In this document: one piece after another, positions 42,361 to 51,215 of the stretch
How the letters are laid out: each line of letters starts with the position of its first letter
How positions within the stretch are numbered: position 1 is the stretch's first letter
Source of the DNA: Bacteroidota bacterium
GTDB lineage: Bacteria; Bacteroidota; Bacteroidia; Bacteroidales; FEN-979
Length of the DNA stretch: 64,000 nt
Assembly: GCA_026391805.1 (NCBI GenBank)
Contig: JAPLDJ010000015.1
Coordinates: forward strand, 124,001 to 188,000
Direction of reading: 5' to 3'
Position numbers and translations under genes: made by a program
Notes under the pieces: model-generated
Databases searched by the model: none
What the model was told of the DNA's origin: nothing
Seen by the model: the letters and a program-made list of their open reading frames with translations, nothing else

Positions 42361-44697
42361 CTATTCAACGATCACTTTCAGTACCAGTTGTTTTTCGCTG
42401 CTGGTGAAATTAAAGAAGTAAACTCCCCGTGTAAGGCTCGTAATATCCAGCGGGTAAGTTCCGTTCAGTTCGAGTCCGGTTTTTTCAATGACAACGGAAC
42501 CGAGTGCATTCATTACCCTCAGGTCGGCTTTCATTTTATACTGGGGAATGATGTTCACCGTTCCGCTGGCAGGATTCGGATATACGGAGATGAATTTTTG
42601 TGACTGATGCTCTGTGATCCCGGTAACGACATTTACAGGGAACTCCTGCGAGAAGGCGCCTGCGCCACAGGAGTTGACGCCCTGGACCTTGATGCTGGCG
42701 CTTCCGGCGTAGCTTAAACTCCATGTGATCGAAACCGTTGTTCCTGTTCCGCTGAAGGTTCCTGCACTCGCAGGTGTAACAACCCAGTTGTAGGTGGTTG
42801 CATACGTTCCGCCGGCAGTGGTATAATCAGTGGTGGTTCCTGCTGCAGGGTTACTGTTGCCGGCAGGCTGGGCCGGTGCATCCGGGACCTGCGGATCGAT
42901 CGATACAGCAGATACCCCGTTCATCACGCCGGAACAGGTGGTGGCAATGTTGGTTCCCCATGAGGAATAATTTCCTGCAACCGTCTGGTTACCGAATGTT
43001 ATTGCTCCGCCCGTACCGGCAACGATGTTCGATGTGGGGCTGGCATTCAGATAGAGCGTATAGTTGATGCCTGTTTGTGAACCATCCAGTCCGACGGCAA
43101 TGCCGCTTCCTGTGGCACAGGTAGTGCCGCCACCGGTCATGGTATAGGAAGCAGGTCCGGAATTTACATTTACGAGCATATCGGGAGACCATGGGCCTTC
43201 GCAGCCAAGGTTGGATGCTTTGACATGGATCGTGGCAGCTCCGACAAAAGATGCCGACCAGTCAACGGTTCCTATCAGCGAACTGCCCGAGATTGTACCA
43301 GCCGAAGATGGCACGATCTCCCAGATATAGGATGTGGCCGGCGTGGTTCCGGAGGTTGTATAATCCGTGTTGGCAGGGTTCAGGCAAAGCATGGCAGAAC
43401 CTGTTGGGGCTCCGGGTGTTCCGGGCTGCTGGTTCAATGTTATCGAGAGGGTCGGCGACCATGGGCCGTCTCCGCAGGAGTTTGTCCCTTTTACCTTCAG
43501 GTTGCATGATCCGACATAAACATTATCGAAGTCGATGGTGCAGCTTGTGCCGTTGTTCGTGATGACGCCAGCGGAGGCCGGTGACAAATCCCATACATAG
43601 GAAGTGGCGTTGTTGGCAGGCGCACAGTTATAGGTCTGGTTGGCCGGATTGGAGCACAAATTATTGGAACCAGAAGGTGTTCCGGCTATATCGGGAAAAG
43701 CCAACGCAGTGATATAGTTTGTTTTCACCACTTTGTTTCCGCGAAAAGTCGTCGAACTCCATGCGGTCAGGGTTGCATTGTAAGTGCCTGTTGCGGTATA
43801 GGAAACGCTCGGGTTCTGTGAGGTGGATGTGGGCGGAGTTGCGCCGGGCAGATCCCACTGGTAAGTGTTAACACCAGCTGACTGATCGGTGTAATTCACC
43901 GTAAACGGAGCACATCCGCTGGTCACATTGGAAGCGAAGTTAACCGTAACAGGGGCAGGTAGTGAATTCAGGGCTACCGTAGCACCATTGTAAATCGTTT
44001 TGGTTGAATAATCCTGCACAAAGGCTACCAGCGCACAATTTGCCAGGACCCAGGCCGGATCTTTGGTGAACGTAAGAACGATGATCTGCATGTCGCCGGA
44101 TGAGAAATTGATCGCAGTCCCGTTATAATCGGGCACCATCAACCGCTCGACATGATGGACGGTCGTCATGCAGCCATAACCCGGGGGCCAGGCTGCAGCT
44201 GAAATATCGGTCTCGGTAAGGACCAGGTGGGCCCTCACATCGCTGCCTGAAACCGTGGCTCCTTTGTGGATCGAAAGTACGACCGTATAATCATTTCCTG
44301 AATTAGTCCCCGCAATATCAAGGACGACGGGTGACTGCACAGCATAGCAATTGTTGTAGTTATTCGTGTAGCTGACACCGTTCCCCGGGCAGGCGGATCC
44401 CCCCACCTGGGCAGTGGGTCCGTCAAAATGAGCGGTAGGATAGCCGGTAATGGCATAATAGCTGTTCCTGGCATTGGATGCTGCGTTCGCAAATACATCG
44501 CCGTTGTGATACTCGATCACGGCCACATTCGCACCGCTGGCAATCAGGTTCGTTGCTGCATTTGCAGCGCCCGGACAGTAGGTGCACCATGTTCCCGTGG
44601 AAATTTCACAAACGACTTTGTTCCGCTGAACTGTTTGCGAATTAACAGTGGCTGCCACCATTAATAAGGCAACCGCGATAAGTAAAATTTTTTTCAT
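42361..44697 (-). CDS. Omp28-like thioredoxin-fold T9SS protein with PKD and Ig-like modules
   Basis: A 778-aa secreted protein with signal peptide (ILLIAVALLMVAATVNSQ). The N-terminal 250 residues resemble Omp28-related proteins: EISTGTWCTYCPGAANA contains a thioredoxin-like WCxYC redox pair, followed by VIEYHNGDVFAN and YYAITGYPTAHFDG (cis-proline strand). Next is a PKD domain (GCAPFTVNYTDQSAGVNTYQWDLPGATP), several Ig/PKD-like modules with LC.NPAN..Y...PAT.YIW, and a T9SS type A domain (VYPNPASGTVNII). It may be a surface thiol-disulfide protein or an adhesin with a vestigial redox site. A -7 box (minus TAATTTTG, 44735-44742) lies upstream. Confidence 0.85.
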   Translation of the reverse strand: MKKILLIAVALLMVAATVNSQTVQRNKVVCEISTGTWCTYCPGAANAATNLIASGANVAVIEYHNGDVFANAASNARNSYYAITGYPTAHFDGPTAQVGGSACPGNGVSYTNNYNNCYAVQSPVVLDIAGTNSGNDYTVVLSIHKGATVSGSDVRAHLVLTETDISAAAWPPGYGCMTTVHHVERLMVPDYNGTAINFSSGDMQIIVLTFTKDPAWVLANCALVAFVQDYSTKTIYNGATVALNSLPAPVTVNFASNVTSGCAPFTVNYTDQSAGVNTYQWDLPGATPPTSTSQNPSVSYTATGTYNATLTAWSSTTFRGNKVVKTNYITALAFPDIAGTPSGSNNLCSNPANQTYNCAPANNATSYVWDLSPASAGVITNNGTSCTIDFDNVYVGSCNLKVKGTNSCGDGPWSPTLSITLNQQPGTPGAPTGSAMLCLNPANTDYTTSGTTPATSYIWEIVPSSAGTISGSSLIGTVDWSASFVGAATIHVKASNLGCEGPWSPDMLVNVNSGPASYTMTGGGTTCATGSGIAVGLDGSQTGINYTLYLNASPTSNIVAGTGGAITFGNQTVAGNYSSWGTNIATTCSGVMNGVSAVSIDPQVPDAPAQPAGNSNPAAGTTTDYTTAGGTYATTYNWVVTPASAGTFSGTGTTVSITWSLSYAGSASIKVQGVNSCGAGAFSQEFPVNVVTGITEHQSQKFISVYPNPASGTVNIIPQYKMKADLRVMNALGSVVIEKTGLELNGTYPLDITSLTRGVYFFNFTSSEKQLVLKVIVE

Positions 44698-44734
44698 GGG
44701 TTTTGTTTTTTGGATGATGGGTTTGTCTCGGATA

Positions 44735-44771
44735 CAAAATTATAACATTTTCAATTCGTGTTACATATGTT
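44735..44771 (-). promoter_or_regulatory. -7 promoter box and upstream ACATATGT palindrome of the Omp28-like gene
   Basis: On the minus strand TAATTTTG (44735-44742) matches TAnnTTTG, 38 bp before the ATG. TTACATATGTT (44761-44771) lies 19 bp further upstream; the same 11-mer stands before the T9SS gene at 31599. Confidence 0.45.
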
Positions 44772-44849
44772 TTATGCATATCAGCAAAAAAAATTCTTGA
44801 AGGAAATCTTCTTACAATGACCCGGCATTTCTAATCCCTTATTTTTTCT

Positions 44850-44857
44850 TACATTTG
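44850..44857 (+). promoter_or_regulatory. -7 promoter box of the rubrerythrin-like gene
   Basis: TACATTTG matches TAnnTTTG, 24 bp before the ATG at 44881. Confidence 0.5.
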
Positions 44858-44880
44858 CTCAACAAAAAAAACTGATTGAC

Positions 44881-45342
44881 ATGTATTACTCCGGATTAGA
44901 AATCATAGAGATTGCCGTCCGTATTGAAGAGAACGGCCAGGAATTTTATACTGCAGCAGCAGAAATGATTGAAGAAAGCAGCGACGTGAAGGGTTTGTTT
45001 TATGATCTTGCGGAGAAAGAACTCACGCACATTGCCATCTTCCAGAAGCTGGCCGATAAATTTGAAGCCGAGACGTTTGAATTCAATAAGGATGAGGCTT
45101 CGGATTATATCGGACATCTTGCCGACACCCATATCTTCGGAAAGAAAGACGCCGGTGCAGCGCTTGCAAAAACGGTTTCAACACCTCAGCAGGCACTCGA
45201 AATTGCCTATAAATTCGAGAACGACAGTGTTCATTTCTATGAGGAGCTGCTGAAGCGCACCGAAACCGATTCCAAAAAGGTGATCCTTCAGATCATCGAA
45301 GAAGAGAAAGAACATGCTGCTGAAATAAAGCAGTTCATGTGA
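44881..45342 (+). CDS. Rubrerythrin-like ferritin-fold diiron protein
   Basis: A 153-aa four-helix-bundle protein with two diiron half-sites: EENGQEFY and EKELTHIAIF in the first half, ENDSVHFYEEL and EEEKEHAAEIKQF in the second, matching rubrerythrin. The rubredoxin domain (CX2C pairs) is missing, so an external electron donor would be needed if it reduces peroxide. It fits oxidative-stress defence together with the superoxide dismutase 6 kb away. Its TGA abuts the TGA of nuoN on the other strand with no base between. Confidence 0.9.
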   Translation: MYYSGLEIIEIAVRIEENGQEFYTAAAEMIEESSDVKGLFYDLAEKELTHIAIFQKLADKFEAETFEFNKDEASDYIGHLADTHIFGKKDAGAALAKTVSTPQQALEIAYKFENDSVHFYEELLKRTETDSKKVILQIIEEEKEHAAEIKQFM

Positions 45343-46719
45343 TCACAGAAGATTGATCAGGAAGGCTGGCAGAAGTCCGAGTAATATCGTCAGGACTGTT
45401 AAAAAAACAATGTGGGTTTTGTAAGCAAAACCTGCCTCCAGTTTTATTCCTTCACCTTCCTTCAGGTACATCGAGATGATGGGTTTGAAATAATAGCCCA
45501 CGCTGATGGCTGAACCCAGCACGGCCAGGATGACCAGCCATAAATAACCCTTCTCAAGTGCTGTTGCAAACAGGTAATATTTTGCCATGAACCCGGCCAG
45601 GGGCGGAATTCCTGTCAGCGACAAAAGTGCAATGGTGAGGCAGACGGCCTCCACCGGATTCTTTCTCCCCAATCCCTCAAAGGATGTAAAGAGGTCATTC
45701 CCTTTTGCCCCTCTTACCAGGATCAGGATGCCGAAAGCAGTGACGGTAGCAACCGAATAGGCTGCGGCGTAAAGCAGCAGTGCGTCAGCGCTGCGTGCGC
45801 TGAACGCAAGCACCGCCAGCATCATGTATCCGGAATGGCTGATGCTGGAATAGGCCAGCATGCGTTTCAGGTTTGGCTGGTAAAGACCGGTGAGATTTCC
45901 CACCAGGATCGTTAACACTGCCAGGATCCAGAGCGTTGTCTCCCAGGTTTCCCTGATGGCTGGAAAACAGTGACTGAACAACCGGAACAGGGCAACGATG
46001 CTGGCAACTTTGACTACGGTCGCCATGAATGCGGTCAGGAGTGTGGGTGTTCCCTCGTACACATCCGGTGCCCAGAAATGAAAGGGAACAATGGCAATCT
46101 TGAACGCCAGTCCGATGATCAGCAGGAACAATCCTGCCTTGAACATCGGGGAAAGATGGGCCGCCTCCCGGACTGTATAGGCAGAAATCTCATCCATGTT
46201 AAGGGATCCTGATGCGCCATAGAGCAGGGCGATGCCAAAAAGCAGAAATCCCGACAGGAAAGATCCCATCAAAAAATATTTCAGGGTTGCCTCATTGGAA
46301 GTGATGGCTTCCTTGTGACTTCCTGCAAGCACGTACAGGGCGATCGAGAGGGTCTCAATTCCAAGAAAAAGCATGATCAGGTTCCCGAAACTGGTCATCA
46401 TCACGCTGCCGACCAGGGCAAAAATGAGGATGGCATAAATGTCGTCGAGCGGGCGCTGGACGCCCCTGTAATAATGTCCCGCAAACATGAAGATCAGGAA
46501 GGTCGTAAAGATCAGGATGGAGCTGAATGCTACCGAAGAATTATCCACGATCATCATTTCGTTGTAATAATGCAGATTCAGATTCCATCCCGAAAGCGTC
46601 AGCGCAAGCGACACCAGCAACCCGATCAGGATTGTAGGCAGGTGCCATGCTTTTTTTCCGAGCAATCCTTCAGCAAGGATCAGAACACCAAGTACCGATA
46701 GAGAAATGATCGTCGACAT
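45343..46719 (-). CDS. nuoN: NADH-quinone oxidoreductase subunit N
   Basis: A 458-aa antiporter-like membrane subunit of complex I with about 13-14 transmembrane helices. The conserved helix-7/8 region FKIAIVPFHFWAPDVYEGTPT with its proton-channel lysine and KRMLAYSSISHSGYMML identify NuoN. It is the last gene of the nuo operon, 48 bp after nuoM. It ends exactly at the stop of the convergent rubrerythrin gene and no terminator is visible between them. Confidence 0.95.
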   Translation of the reverse strand: MSTIISLSVLGVLILAEGLLGKKAWHLPTILIGLLVSLALTLSGWNLNLHYYNEMMIVDNSSVAFSSILIFTTFLIFMFAGHYYRGVQRPLDDIYAILIFALVGSVMMTSFGNLIMLFLGIETLSIALYVLAGSHKEAITSNEATLKYFLMGSFLSGFLLFGIALLYGASGSLNMDEISAYTVREAAHLSPMFKAGLFLLIIGLAFKIAIVPFHFWAPDVYEGTPTLLTAFMATVVKVASIVALFRLFSHCFPAIRETWETTLWILAVLTILVGNLTGLYQPNLKRMLAYSSISHSGYMMLAVLAFSARSADALLLYAAAYSVATVTAFGILILVRGAKGNDLFTSFEGLGRKNPVEAVCLTIALLSLTGIPPLAGFMAKYYLFATALEKGYLWLVILAVLGSAISVGYYFKPIISMYLKEGEGIKLEAGFAYKTHIVFLTVLTILLGLLPAFLINLL

Positions 46720-46767
46720 TCAATGATTTTCGTTCTTCATTTAATTATTGCATGCGTCTTTTTATGG

Positions 46768-48216
46768 TCAATGCATCAGGTTTAAAATGGTCCGGACGGC
46801 CGGTTCCGCCAGGTTCAGGAAAAAGCCCGGGAAGATCCCGATCCAGAAGATCATAACCACCAGCGGGATCAGGGGAATGGCCTCTTTCATGCTGATATCC
46901 CCGGAAATCTCCAGGTCTTCCATCGGATTCCCCAGCATGGTCCTCTGGTACATCCAGAGCATGTATACGGCGCTGAAGATGATCGTCAGTCCGGCGACGG
47001 CCGCAATCCAATAATTGTATTCAAAAATGCCAAGCAGTAGCAGGAATTCACCGACAAAGCCGTTGGTCAGTGGCAAGCCTATGCTGCCCAGCAAAACGAT
47101 CATAAAGAGAACCGCCAGCCATGGCGCTTTTGCCGCCAATCCGCTGATTCTGGAAATCTCTCTTGTTCCTGTTCTTTTTTCAATAATACTGATGATGATG
47201 AACAATCCGGTAATGTTGATGCCGTGGGAAACCATTTGTATAACGGCACCTTCAAGCGCTTTTGGTGTCAGGGCAAAGATCCCGGCAGCGATCAGCCCTA
47301 CGTGTGCGATCGAAGACCAGGCCACAAGCCTTTTCATGTCGGATTGCCGGATCGCAATGACCGATGCATAGATGATCCCGGTCACGGCAAGGATCATGGC
47401 GAGCCAACCCCATTCTTTCAAAGCTACCGGGCAGATGGGCAGCAGAAAACGGATCAGTCCGTACGTTCCCATCTTCAGCATGATGCCTGCCAGCAGCATG
47501 GTGCCGCCGGCCGGGGATTCGGTATAGGTATCGGGCTGCCAGGTATGGAAAGGGAAAATGGGGATCTTGATGGCGAATGCCAGGAAAAATGCAAGGAAGA
47601 TCCAGGTCTGTTCCGCCGGCGTCAGATGGGCGGCATAAAGATAAATAATCTCGAAGGTATGCGGTTGCGGCGTGCGGAAATAGAGCCAGATCAGGGCTAC
47701 CAGCATGAAGAGGCTGCCGGTGAAGGTATAGATGAAGAACTTGAATGTGATGCGGATCCGGTCATTACCGCCCCAGACGGCACAGATAAAATAAGCAGGG
47801 ATCAGTGCAAGTTCCCAGAAAATGTAGAAAACAAGACCGTCGGAGGCGGTGAACACCCCGATGAAAGCCATCTCCATCAGCATGATCAAACCATAGAAAG
47901 CAGAAGGTTTCCGGTAGGAATGTTCAAGTGATGATAGAATAATCAGCGGCGTCAGGAATGTAGTAAGAAGAACCATCAACAGGCTGATCCCGTCAATACC
48001 GAAACTGAGGTTGATGTGAAGGCTCGGGATCCACCCGATGTCCAGCAGCCAGTTGCAATGGCATTGGGTTGAATAGAGAAACAAACCGTAAGCCGATACA
48101 AGGAATTCCGCCACGGAACCTGTCAGAGCCGCCATCCTGATCTGCCGTTCATCGCGCAGGCTGAAGATCAGCAGCGAGAACGCCAGCGGGAGCAATATGA
48201 GGATTCCTGTGATCAT
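46768..48216 (-). CDS. nuoM: NADH-quinone oxidoreductase subunit M
   Basis: A 482-aa proton-pumping antiporter-like subunit. Family marks: FGIDGISLLMVLLTTFL, FYIFWELALIPAYFICAVWGG, FAIKIPIFPFHTWQPDTYTESPAGGTMLLAG (helix 7-8 with the channel lysine) and KRLVAWSSIAHVGLI. About 14 transmembrane helices. It starts 3 bp after the nuoL stop. Confidence 0.96.
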   Translation of the reverse strand: MITGILILLPLAFSLLIFSLRDERQIRMAALTGSVAEFLVSAYGLFLYSTQCHCNWLLDIGWIPSLHINLSFGIDGISLLMVLLTTFLTPLIILSSLEHSYRKPSAFYGLIMLMEMAFIGVFTASDGLVFYIFWELALIPAYFICAVWGGNDRIRITFKFFIYTFTGSLFMLVALIWLYFRTPQPHTFEIIYLYAAHLTPAEQTWIFLAFFLAFAIKIPIFPFHTWQPDTYTESPAGGTMLLAGIMLKMGTYGLIRFLLPICPVALKEWGWLAMILAVTGIIYASVIAIRQSDMKRLVAWSSIAHVGLIAAGIFALTPKALEGAVIQMVSHGINITGLFIIISIIEKRTGTREISRISGLAAKAPWLAVLFMIVLLGSIGLPLTNGFVGEFLLLLGIFEYNYWIAAVAGLTIIFSAVYMLWMYQRTMLGNPMEDLEISGDISMKEAIPLIPLVVMIFWIGIFPGFFLNLAEPAVRTILNLMH

Positions 48217-48219
48217 GGT

Positions 48220-50145
48220 TCAGATAACAAGGTTAAAAAGTAATATGGCGATGATCCCGACCACCATCATGAAGACATAGAAGCCGACATGACCGGTCTG
48301 CAGATAACGGATCGTATTCCCCGCCTTTACAACGAGTGTTCCGGCGCCGTTCACGGTGCGATCGATGATCCGGATTTCCATCACATCATGACAAACTTTT
48401 GAAAGCCATAATGACGGTCTGACAAAAAGAAGGTCGTAAAGTTCATCGATATAAAATTTATTCGTCAGGATCCTGGCAACCGGAGATCGCAGGATCGTTG
48501 CCTCATCCGGGATCAGGGATTTTTTAACAAACCGGCTCCAGGCCACGACGATCATCACGGCAACATAAACGATTGTTACACCAACCAGCAGGTAATCCGT
48601 TTGCGCATCAAGAAAATAAACCGGTCCTTTCAGCAGGGGCGTTGCATCGGCAAATACAGGTCCGAGGAAAGAATGAAGCCAGGCAGAACCGCCGGCCAAC
48701 GCGGGAAGGTTGATGATTCCTCCGGTAACAGACAAGAAGGCCAGCAGTATGAGCGGGATCATCATGACAGGTTCCGCGTCCCGGAGATGCTGCAACTGTT
48801 TTATGTTGCCGCGAAAATTCCCTGAGAAGGTGAGGAAATAGAGCCGGAACATGTAGAAGGCGGTCATCAGGGCTCCGGTAACCGCCACGACCCAGAGGAT
48901 CATACTGTGGGTGAAAACGGATGAAAGGATCTCATCTTTGGAAAAGAAACCTGCAAACGGCGGCATGCCCGCAATGGTAATGGTGCCGATGAGGAAGGTC
49001 CACCGGGTTTTCGGGAGGGCCGATCCCAGTCCGCCCATTTTCCGGATGTCCTGCTCGCCGTCCATGGCGTGGATCACGCTGCCGGCGGCAAGGAACAGGA
49101 GGGCTTTGAAGAATGCATGGGTGATGAGGTGGAACATCGCCCCGGTGAAGGCCCCGAGACCGAGACCGAGAAACATATATCCCAGCTGGCTGATGGTGGA
49201 ATAGGCGAGGATCTTTTTGATATCATTCTGATAAATGGCGATGGCAGCGGCAAACAAGGCTGTTACCAGTCCGGTTACAGCAACGACAGTCATGGTGGCC
49301 GGCGCAAGGGCGTAAAGGATATTCGAGCGGGCCACCATATAAACACCGGCCGTGACCATCGTGGCAGCATGGATGAGGGCAGATACCGGAGTCGGACCCG
49401 CCATCGCATCGGGAAGCCAGGTATAAAGCGGGATCTGTGCGCTTTTTCCAACAGCTCCTGCAAAAAGGAGCAGTGTTATGGCTGTTACCACACCCGTGCC
49501 GGGCAGAAATCCTTTCGCATTATGAAATACATCAATGTAATTGAGGCTGCCGAAGGTGGTGAAGAGCAGGAACATCCCCAACAGGAAACCCAGGTCGCCG
49601 ATCCTGTTCATGATAAAGGCTTTCTTTGCTGCATTGTTGAATTCCTGGTTCCGGAACCAGAACCCGATCAGCAGGTAAGAACAGAGCCCGACCCCTTCCC
49701 AGCCGATGAACATGATGAGGTAATTGGCGCCCATCACCAGGATCAGCATGAAGAAAACAAAGAGGTTCATGTAAGCGAAAAACCGGTTGTAACCCTGATC
49801 ATGCTCCATGTACCCGATGGAATATACATGGATGAGGAACCCGACACCGGTGACAACCAGCAGCATGAGCGCCGACAGCGGATCAATGTAAAAGGAGAAA
49901 GAGAGCGACAGCCCGCCAAAGGTCATCCAGTTGAACACTTCCGTGACCGGCCATGTTTGAACTCCCCTGCGGGATCCTGCAGCAATAATTACAAAAATGA
50001 TGAATGAGAGAATGAAGGAAATAAGGACCGTTCCGGGACCAATAAGCGAAGCGAGCTTTTTTGGAATGCGGTTAAATCCCAACCCGAGGATCAGAAATCC
50101 CAAAAGTGGAAATACGGGGATCAATGTTACGATCAGGTCTTTCAT
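48220..50145 (-). CDS. nuoL: NADH-quinone oxidoreductase subunit L
   Basis: A 641-aa antiporter-like subunit from the ATG at 50145 (the track begins one codon earlier at a TTG). Family marks: SFYIDPLSALMLLVVTGVGFLIHVYSIGYM, FIGWEGVGLCSYLLIGFW, KSAQIPLYTWLPDAMAGPTPVSALIHAATMVTAG and KKILAYSTISQLGYM. The long C-terminal segment that forms the lateral helix of complex I is present. It is separated from nuoK by 134 bp filled by a word-type palindrome. Confidence 0.96.
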   Translation of the reverse strand: MKDLIVTLIPVFPLLGFLILGLGFNRIPKKLASLIGPGTVLISFILSFIIFVIIAAGSRRGVQTWPVTEVFNWMTFGGLSLSFSFYIDPLSALMLLVVTGVGFLIHVYSIGYMEHDQGYNRFFAYMNLFVFFMLILVMGANYLIMFIGWEGVGLCSYLLIGFWFRNQEFNNAAKKAFIMNRIGDLGFLLGMFLLFTTFGSLNYIDVFHNAKGFLPGTGVVTAITLLLFAGAVGKSAQIPLYTWLPDAMAGPTPVSALIHAATMVTAGVYMVARSNILYALAPATMTVVAVTGLVTALFAAAIAIYQNDIKKILAYSTISQLGYMFLGLGLGAFTGAMFHLITHAFFKALLFLAAGSVIHAMDGEQDIRKMGGLGSALPKTRWTFLIGTITIAGMPPFAGFFSKDEILSSVFTHSMILWVVAVTGALMTAFYMFRLYFLTFSGNFRGNIKQLQHLRDAEPVMMIPLILLAFLSVTGGIINLPALAGGSAWLHSFLGPVFADATPLLKGPVYFLDAQTDYLLVGVTIVYVAVMIVVAWSRFVKKSLIPDEATILRSPVARILTNKFYIDELYDLLFVRPSLWLSKVCHDVMEIRIIDRTVNGAGTLVVKAGNTIRYLQTGHVGFYVFMMVVGIIAILLFNLVI

Positions 50146-50184
50146 CAATCTATCAAACGTTTTCTAGAATTTTGATTAATACTT

Positions 50185-50272
50185 TTCGTGGATTTTCGTG
50201 GTCCTTCGTGGATTTTCGTGTAAGAAAAACTATTTCACGAAAGACACGAAGAAGACACGAAAGACACGAAAG
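50185..50272. repeat. Word-type palindrome TTCGTG/CACGAA inside the nuo operon
   Basis: Left half: cttttcgtggattttcgtggtccttcgtggattttcgtg; right half: ttcacgaaagacacgaagaagacacgaaagacacgaaag. The two halves are largely complementary around taagaaaaacta. It lies between nuoK and nuoL, genes that must be co-expressed, so it is transcribed and could form a long stem in the mRNA. Confidence 0.85.
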
Positions 50273-50279
50273 TTTATAT

Positions 50280-50609
50280 CTACCATTTCAGTTTATTCAA
50301 AACATCAATATCAATCGAGTGCGTTGTCCGGTAAATAACCACAATGATAGCCAGCCCTATCGCAACTTCTGCCGCAGCCACCACCATAATGAAAAACACA
50401 AAGATCTGGCCTGCAGGATCGTTCAGGTAGGTCGAAAAAGCCGCCAGCAAAAGGTTGATCGAGTTGATCATCAGCTCCACCGACATCAGGATCAGCAGCG
50501 CATTCCTTTTGATCAGAACCCCGATCACCCCGATGCAAAAAAGCACGGAGCAAAAGATCAGGTAATAACTGATCGGGATAAACTGCATCGTATATCTTAT
50601 TTCCTCCAT
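50280..50609 (-). CDS. nuoK: NADH-quinone oxidoreductase subunit K
   Basis: A 109-aa three-helix membrane subunit. GVIGVLIKRNALLILMSVELMINSINLLLAAF carries the two conserved glutamate/arginine features of the NuoK helices, and AAAEVAIGLAIIVVIYR the third. The ATG at 50609 gives MEEIRYTMQFIPISYYLI, slightly longer than usual; the next ATG at residue 8 is also possible. Confidence 0.95.
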   Translation of the reverse strand: MEEIRYTMQFIPISYYLIFCSVLFCIGVIGVLIKRNALLILMSVELMINSINLLLAAFSTYLNDPAGQIFVFFIMVVAAAEVAIGLAIIVVIYRTTHSIDIDVLNKLKW

Positions 50610-50635
50610 TTACTTCAAATTCATCTTGTTTCTAA

Positions 50636-50670
50636 TTCCCGCATTTCAGCATTCCTGCATCCCCGCATTG
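50636..50670. repeat. Word-type repeat (CCGCATT) between nuoJ and nuoK
   Basis: cccgcatttcagcattcctgcatccccgcattg repeats a GCATT/GCATCC word four times in 33 bases. It occupies most of the 65-bp nuoJ-nuoK gap. Confidence 0.55.
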
Positions 50671-50674
50671 ATTT

Positions 50675-51175
50675 TCAAATCTGTTCTTTCTTCCCCAGCA
50701 ACACCGCTCCCACCATCGCCGTCAGGAACAGGATCGAGGCCAGCTCGAACGGTAAAAGGTATTGCTTGTACAGAACCTGTCCCAGGTTTTTCACCAGTCC
50801 GATCTGGGTCAGGGCCGGATCTTTTTCGATGGCAATATCATAGCCCCGGAAGATCCCGATCAGCACGATCATCAGCAGGCAGCCGGCGATGATGGCCACA
50901 ATTTTGATCCAGACCGGTTTTGGGGATACCTCTTCCTTGTTCAGGTTCAGAAGCATGACGGTGAACAGGAAGAGGACCATGATGGCGCCGGCATAAACGA
51001 TGACATGAACCACGGCCAGGAACTGTGCATTCAGCAGAATATAATGCCCGGCGATCGCGAAGAAGGTGAGCGTCAGGTAAAGAACGCTGTGGATCGGCTT
51101 CCGCGAGAGCAGCACCATAATGGCCGAGTAGAGTGCAACTGTGGAAAGAAAGAAGAAAATGTACTTCGTAAACAT
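50675..51175 (-). CDS. nuoJ: NADH-quinone oxidoreductase subunit J
   Basis: A 166-aa membrane subunit with five helices. YLTLTFFAIAGHYILLNAQFLAVVHVIVYAGAIMVLFLFTVMLLN is the conserved NuoJ segment containing the helix with the pi-bulge. Its position between nuoI and nuoK is standard. Confidence 0.95.
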   Translation of the reverse strand: MFTKYIFFFLSTVALYSAIMVLLSRKPIHSVLYLTLTFFAIAGHYILLNAQFLAVVHVIVYAGAIMVLFLFTVMLLNLNKEEVSPKPVWIKIVAIIAGCLLMIVLIGIFRGYDIAIEKDPALTQIGLVKNLGQVLYKQYLLPFELASILFLTAMVGAVLLGKKEQI

Positions 51176-51215
51176 CCTGTCAGCTATGCATTATTTTTTA
51201 GTTGCCGGATTCCGG

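Noticed and set aside
49069-50007. 312-aa plus-strand ORF
   Set aside because: Antisense of nuoL with His/Gln/Gly-rich composition typical of complemented membrane helices.
50185-50272. Possible CRISPR array
   Set aside because: Words are 6-8 bp with irregular spacing and inverted partners; there are no 25-40 bp repeats, no unique spacers and no cas genes in the window.
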